Shown here piece after piece: positions 63,522-64,000 of a stretch of 64,000 nucleotides of DNA; the stretch's first letter is position 1, and every line of letters starts with the position of its first letter. The position numbers were made by a program, and so were the translations under genes. Source of the DNA: Hyposmocoma kahamanoa (taxonomy: Eukaryota > Arthropoda > Insecta > Lepidoptera > Cosmopterigidae). The notes beneath the pieces were generated by a model, which was not told the origin of the DNA, ran no database searches, and saw only the letters and a program-made list of their open reading frames with translations. Location of the stretch: contig NW_020654810.1 of NCBI RefSeq assembly GCF_003589595.1, forward strand, positions 24,200,972-24,264,971, in the 5' to 3' direction.

Positions 63522-63580
63522 TGGGGGAGACCTACGTTCAGCATTGGATGTCTTGTGGCTGATATGATGATGATGATATC
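63522..63580 (+). mobile_element. SINE 3' end with (GAT)n tail
   Basis: GGGGGAGACCTACGTTCAGC, ATTGGATGTCTTGTGGCTGA and TATGATGATGATGA form the 3' end of a lepidopteran-type SINE. A possible eroded head (TCATGTAGCTCAGTAG) lies at 63421. Confidence 0.6.
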
Positions 63581-63717
63581 TCGTTAACGGTGATCGTGAT
63601 AAAACCTGCACGTCCGGTTCACAAACCTGGGACATTGAGTCATCATGACGGACATAGTCTAAGCCCTCTCATAAAATAAAATGGATCTTTGTTAATAATA
63701 AGGATTAGCTTACTTTA

Positions 63718-63893
63718 TATGATACCAAGAGACAGGACAATCAAGTGGTGCCACTCAGAGCTTAAATCTCAAAAATCTGAGTGGCACTGTCACTGCGTTC
63801 ATTACCCTGGGACATAAAGTTAACAAGTCCCATGTGTTTGTAGCTTCACCAGGACCTATACTCTTCAAAACTGAGACAGTGATGCTCATACTC
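63718..63893 (-). mobile_element. LINE-tail family B
   Basis: Minus-strand: ATGATACCAAGAGACAGGAC, CACTCAGAGC, GTCACTGCGTTCATTACCCT, GGGACATAAAGTTAACAAGT and CTTCACCAGGACC. GAGTGGCACT appears twice because a few bases are duplicated. Confidence 0.85.
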
Positions 63894-64000
63894 CGAGTAT
63901 GGACTATTTCACAGGGCGCTCTACTGCTTTAAGTTTCACCTTTGCCTTTATCATCATCATCCTGTTTAAGAGCCAGACTCTTGTCGATGTAGCCACTTGT

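Noticed and set aside
1..64000. CRISPR array, operon or phage-like module
   Set aside because: No regularly spaced repeats with unique spacers and no clustered co-directional genes; all signals are eukaryotic.

Overview
The window looks like draft nuclear genome from an insect, most probably a moth or butterfly. It is AT-rich, has two runs of N (400 and 100 bases), and is filled with eukaryotic transposable-element debris: tRNA-derived SINEs, 5'-truncated LINEs and many short inverted-repeat DNA elements. The commonest repeat resembles the 3' tail of BMC1-type LINEs of silkworm, and a second SINE carries words I associate with Lepidoptera. There is no operon, CRISPR array or prokaryotic feature. 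The species assignment is inference.

I find one convincing piece of a host gene: an 80-base internal exon on the minus strand (28357-28436) with consensus splice sites. It encodes a stretch typical of the prodomain of ADAM metalloproteases of the ADAM11/22/23 (insect mind-meld) type. If so, much of the window is probably intron of that gene, transcribed right to left. A second exon-like block (54323-54460, plus) and some decayed coding-like stretches (17740-18110, 37332-37599, 14176-14379) are weaker and unidentified.

Repeat families, labelled for this report: A, a 285-bp inverted-repeat MITE with 8-bp target duplications (6 copies); B, a BMC1-like LINE tail (about 25 copies on both strands, dominant); C, a tRNA-derived SINE with an (ATT)n tail (5 copies); D, a Jockey/CR1-group LINE with a TTTGAC-repeat tail (about 10 pieces); E, an element of about 445 bp with AACCGACTTC near both ends (9 copies); F, a tRNA-like SINE often in head-tail-head arrays (7 sites); G, an inverted-repeat element carrying a THAP-domain first exon; H, a 604-606 bp inverted-repeat element with 4-bp duplications (2 copies); I, a long-inverted-repeat element with a terminal hairpin; L and M, further tRNA-type SINEs; N and Q, smaller dispersed repeats.

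Layout. 0-6.5 kb: D tail, two A copies, a PIF/Harbinger remnant (about 2.0-2.25 kb), A nested in B, E, Q and C. 6.5-13 kb: a GC-rich MITE with three NotI sites, E, a second inverted-repeat element, C, and a minus-strand reverse transcriptase with a damaged catalytic motif (11.6-12.97 kb). 13-24.3 kb: D, A, H, G fragment, E and a 515-bp inverted-repeat element. 24.4-29.8 kb: F, LINE pieces around the 400-N gap, the ADAM-like exon, an RTE fragment and I. 30-42 kb: sparse sequence, then LINEs, SINEs, the 100-N gap and a minus-strand D with RT remains. 42-50 kb: B copies, a cluster of perfect hairpins, a GC-rich island, I and G. 50-64 kb: H, A, E, F, D, an RTE LINE inserted in SINE L with an 11-bp duplication, and more B.

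The elements do not form a pathway. Their nesting gives relative ages: A and a TA-flanked MITE inserted into B, B into F, RTE into L, and Q into a LINE.
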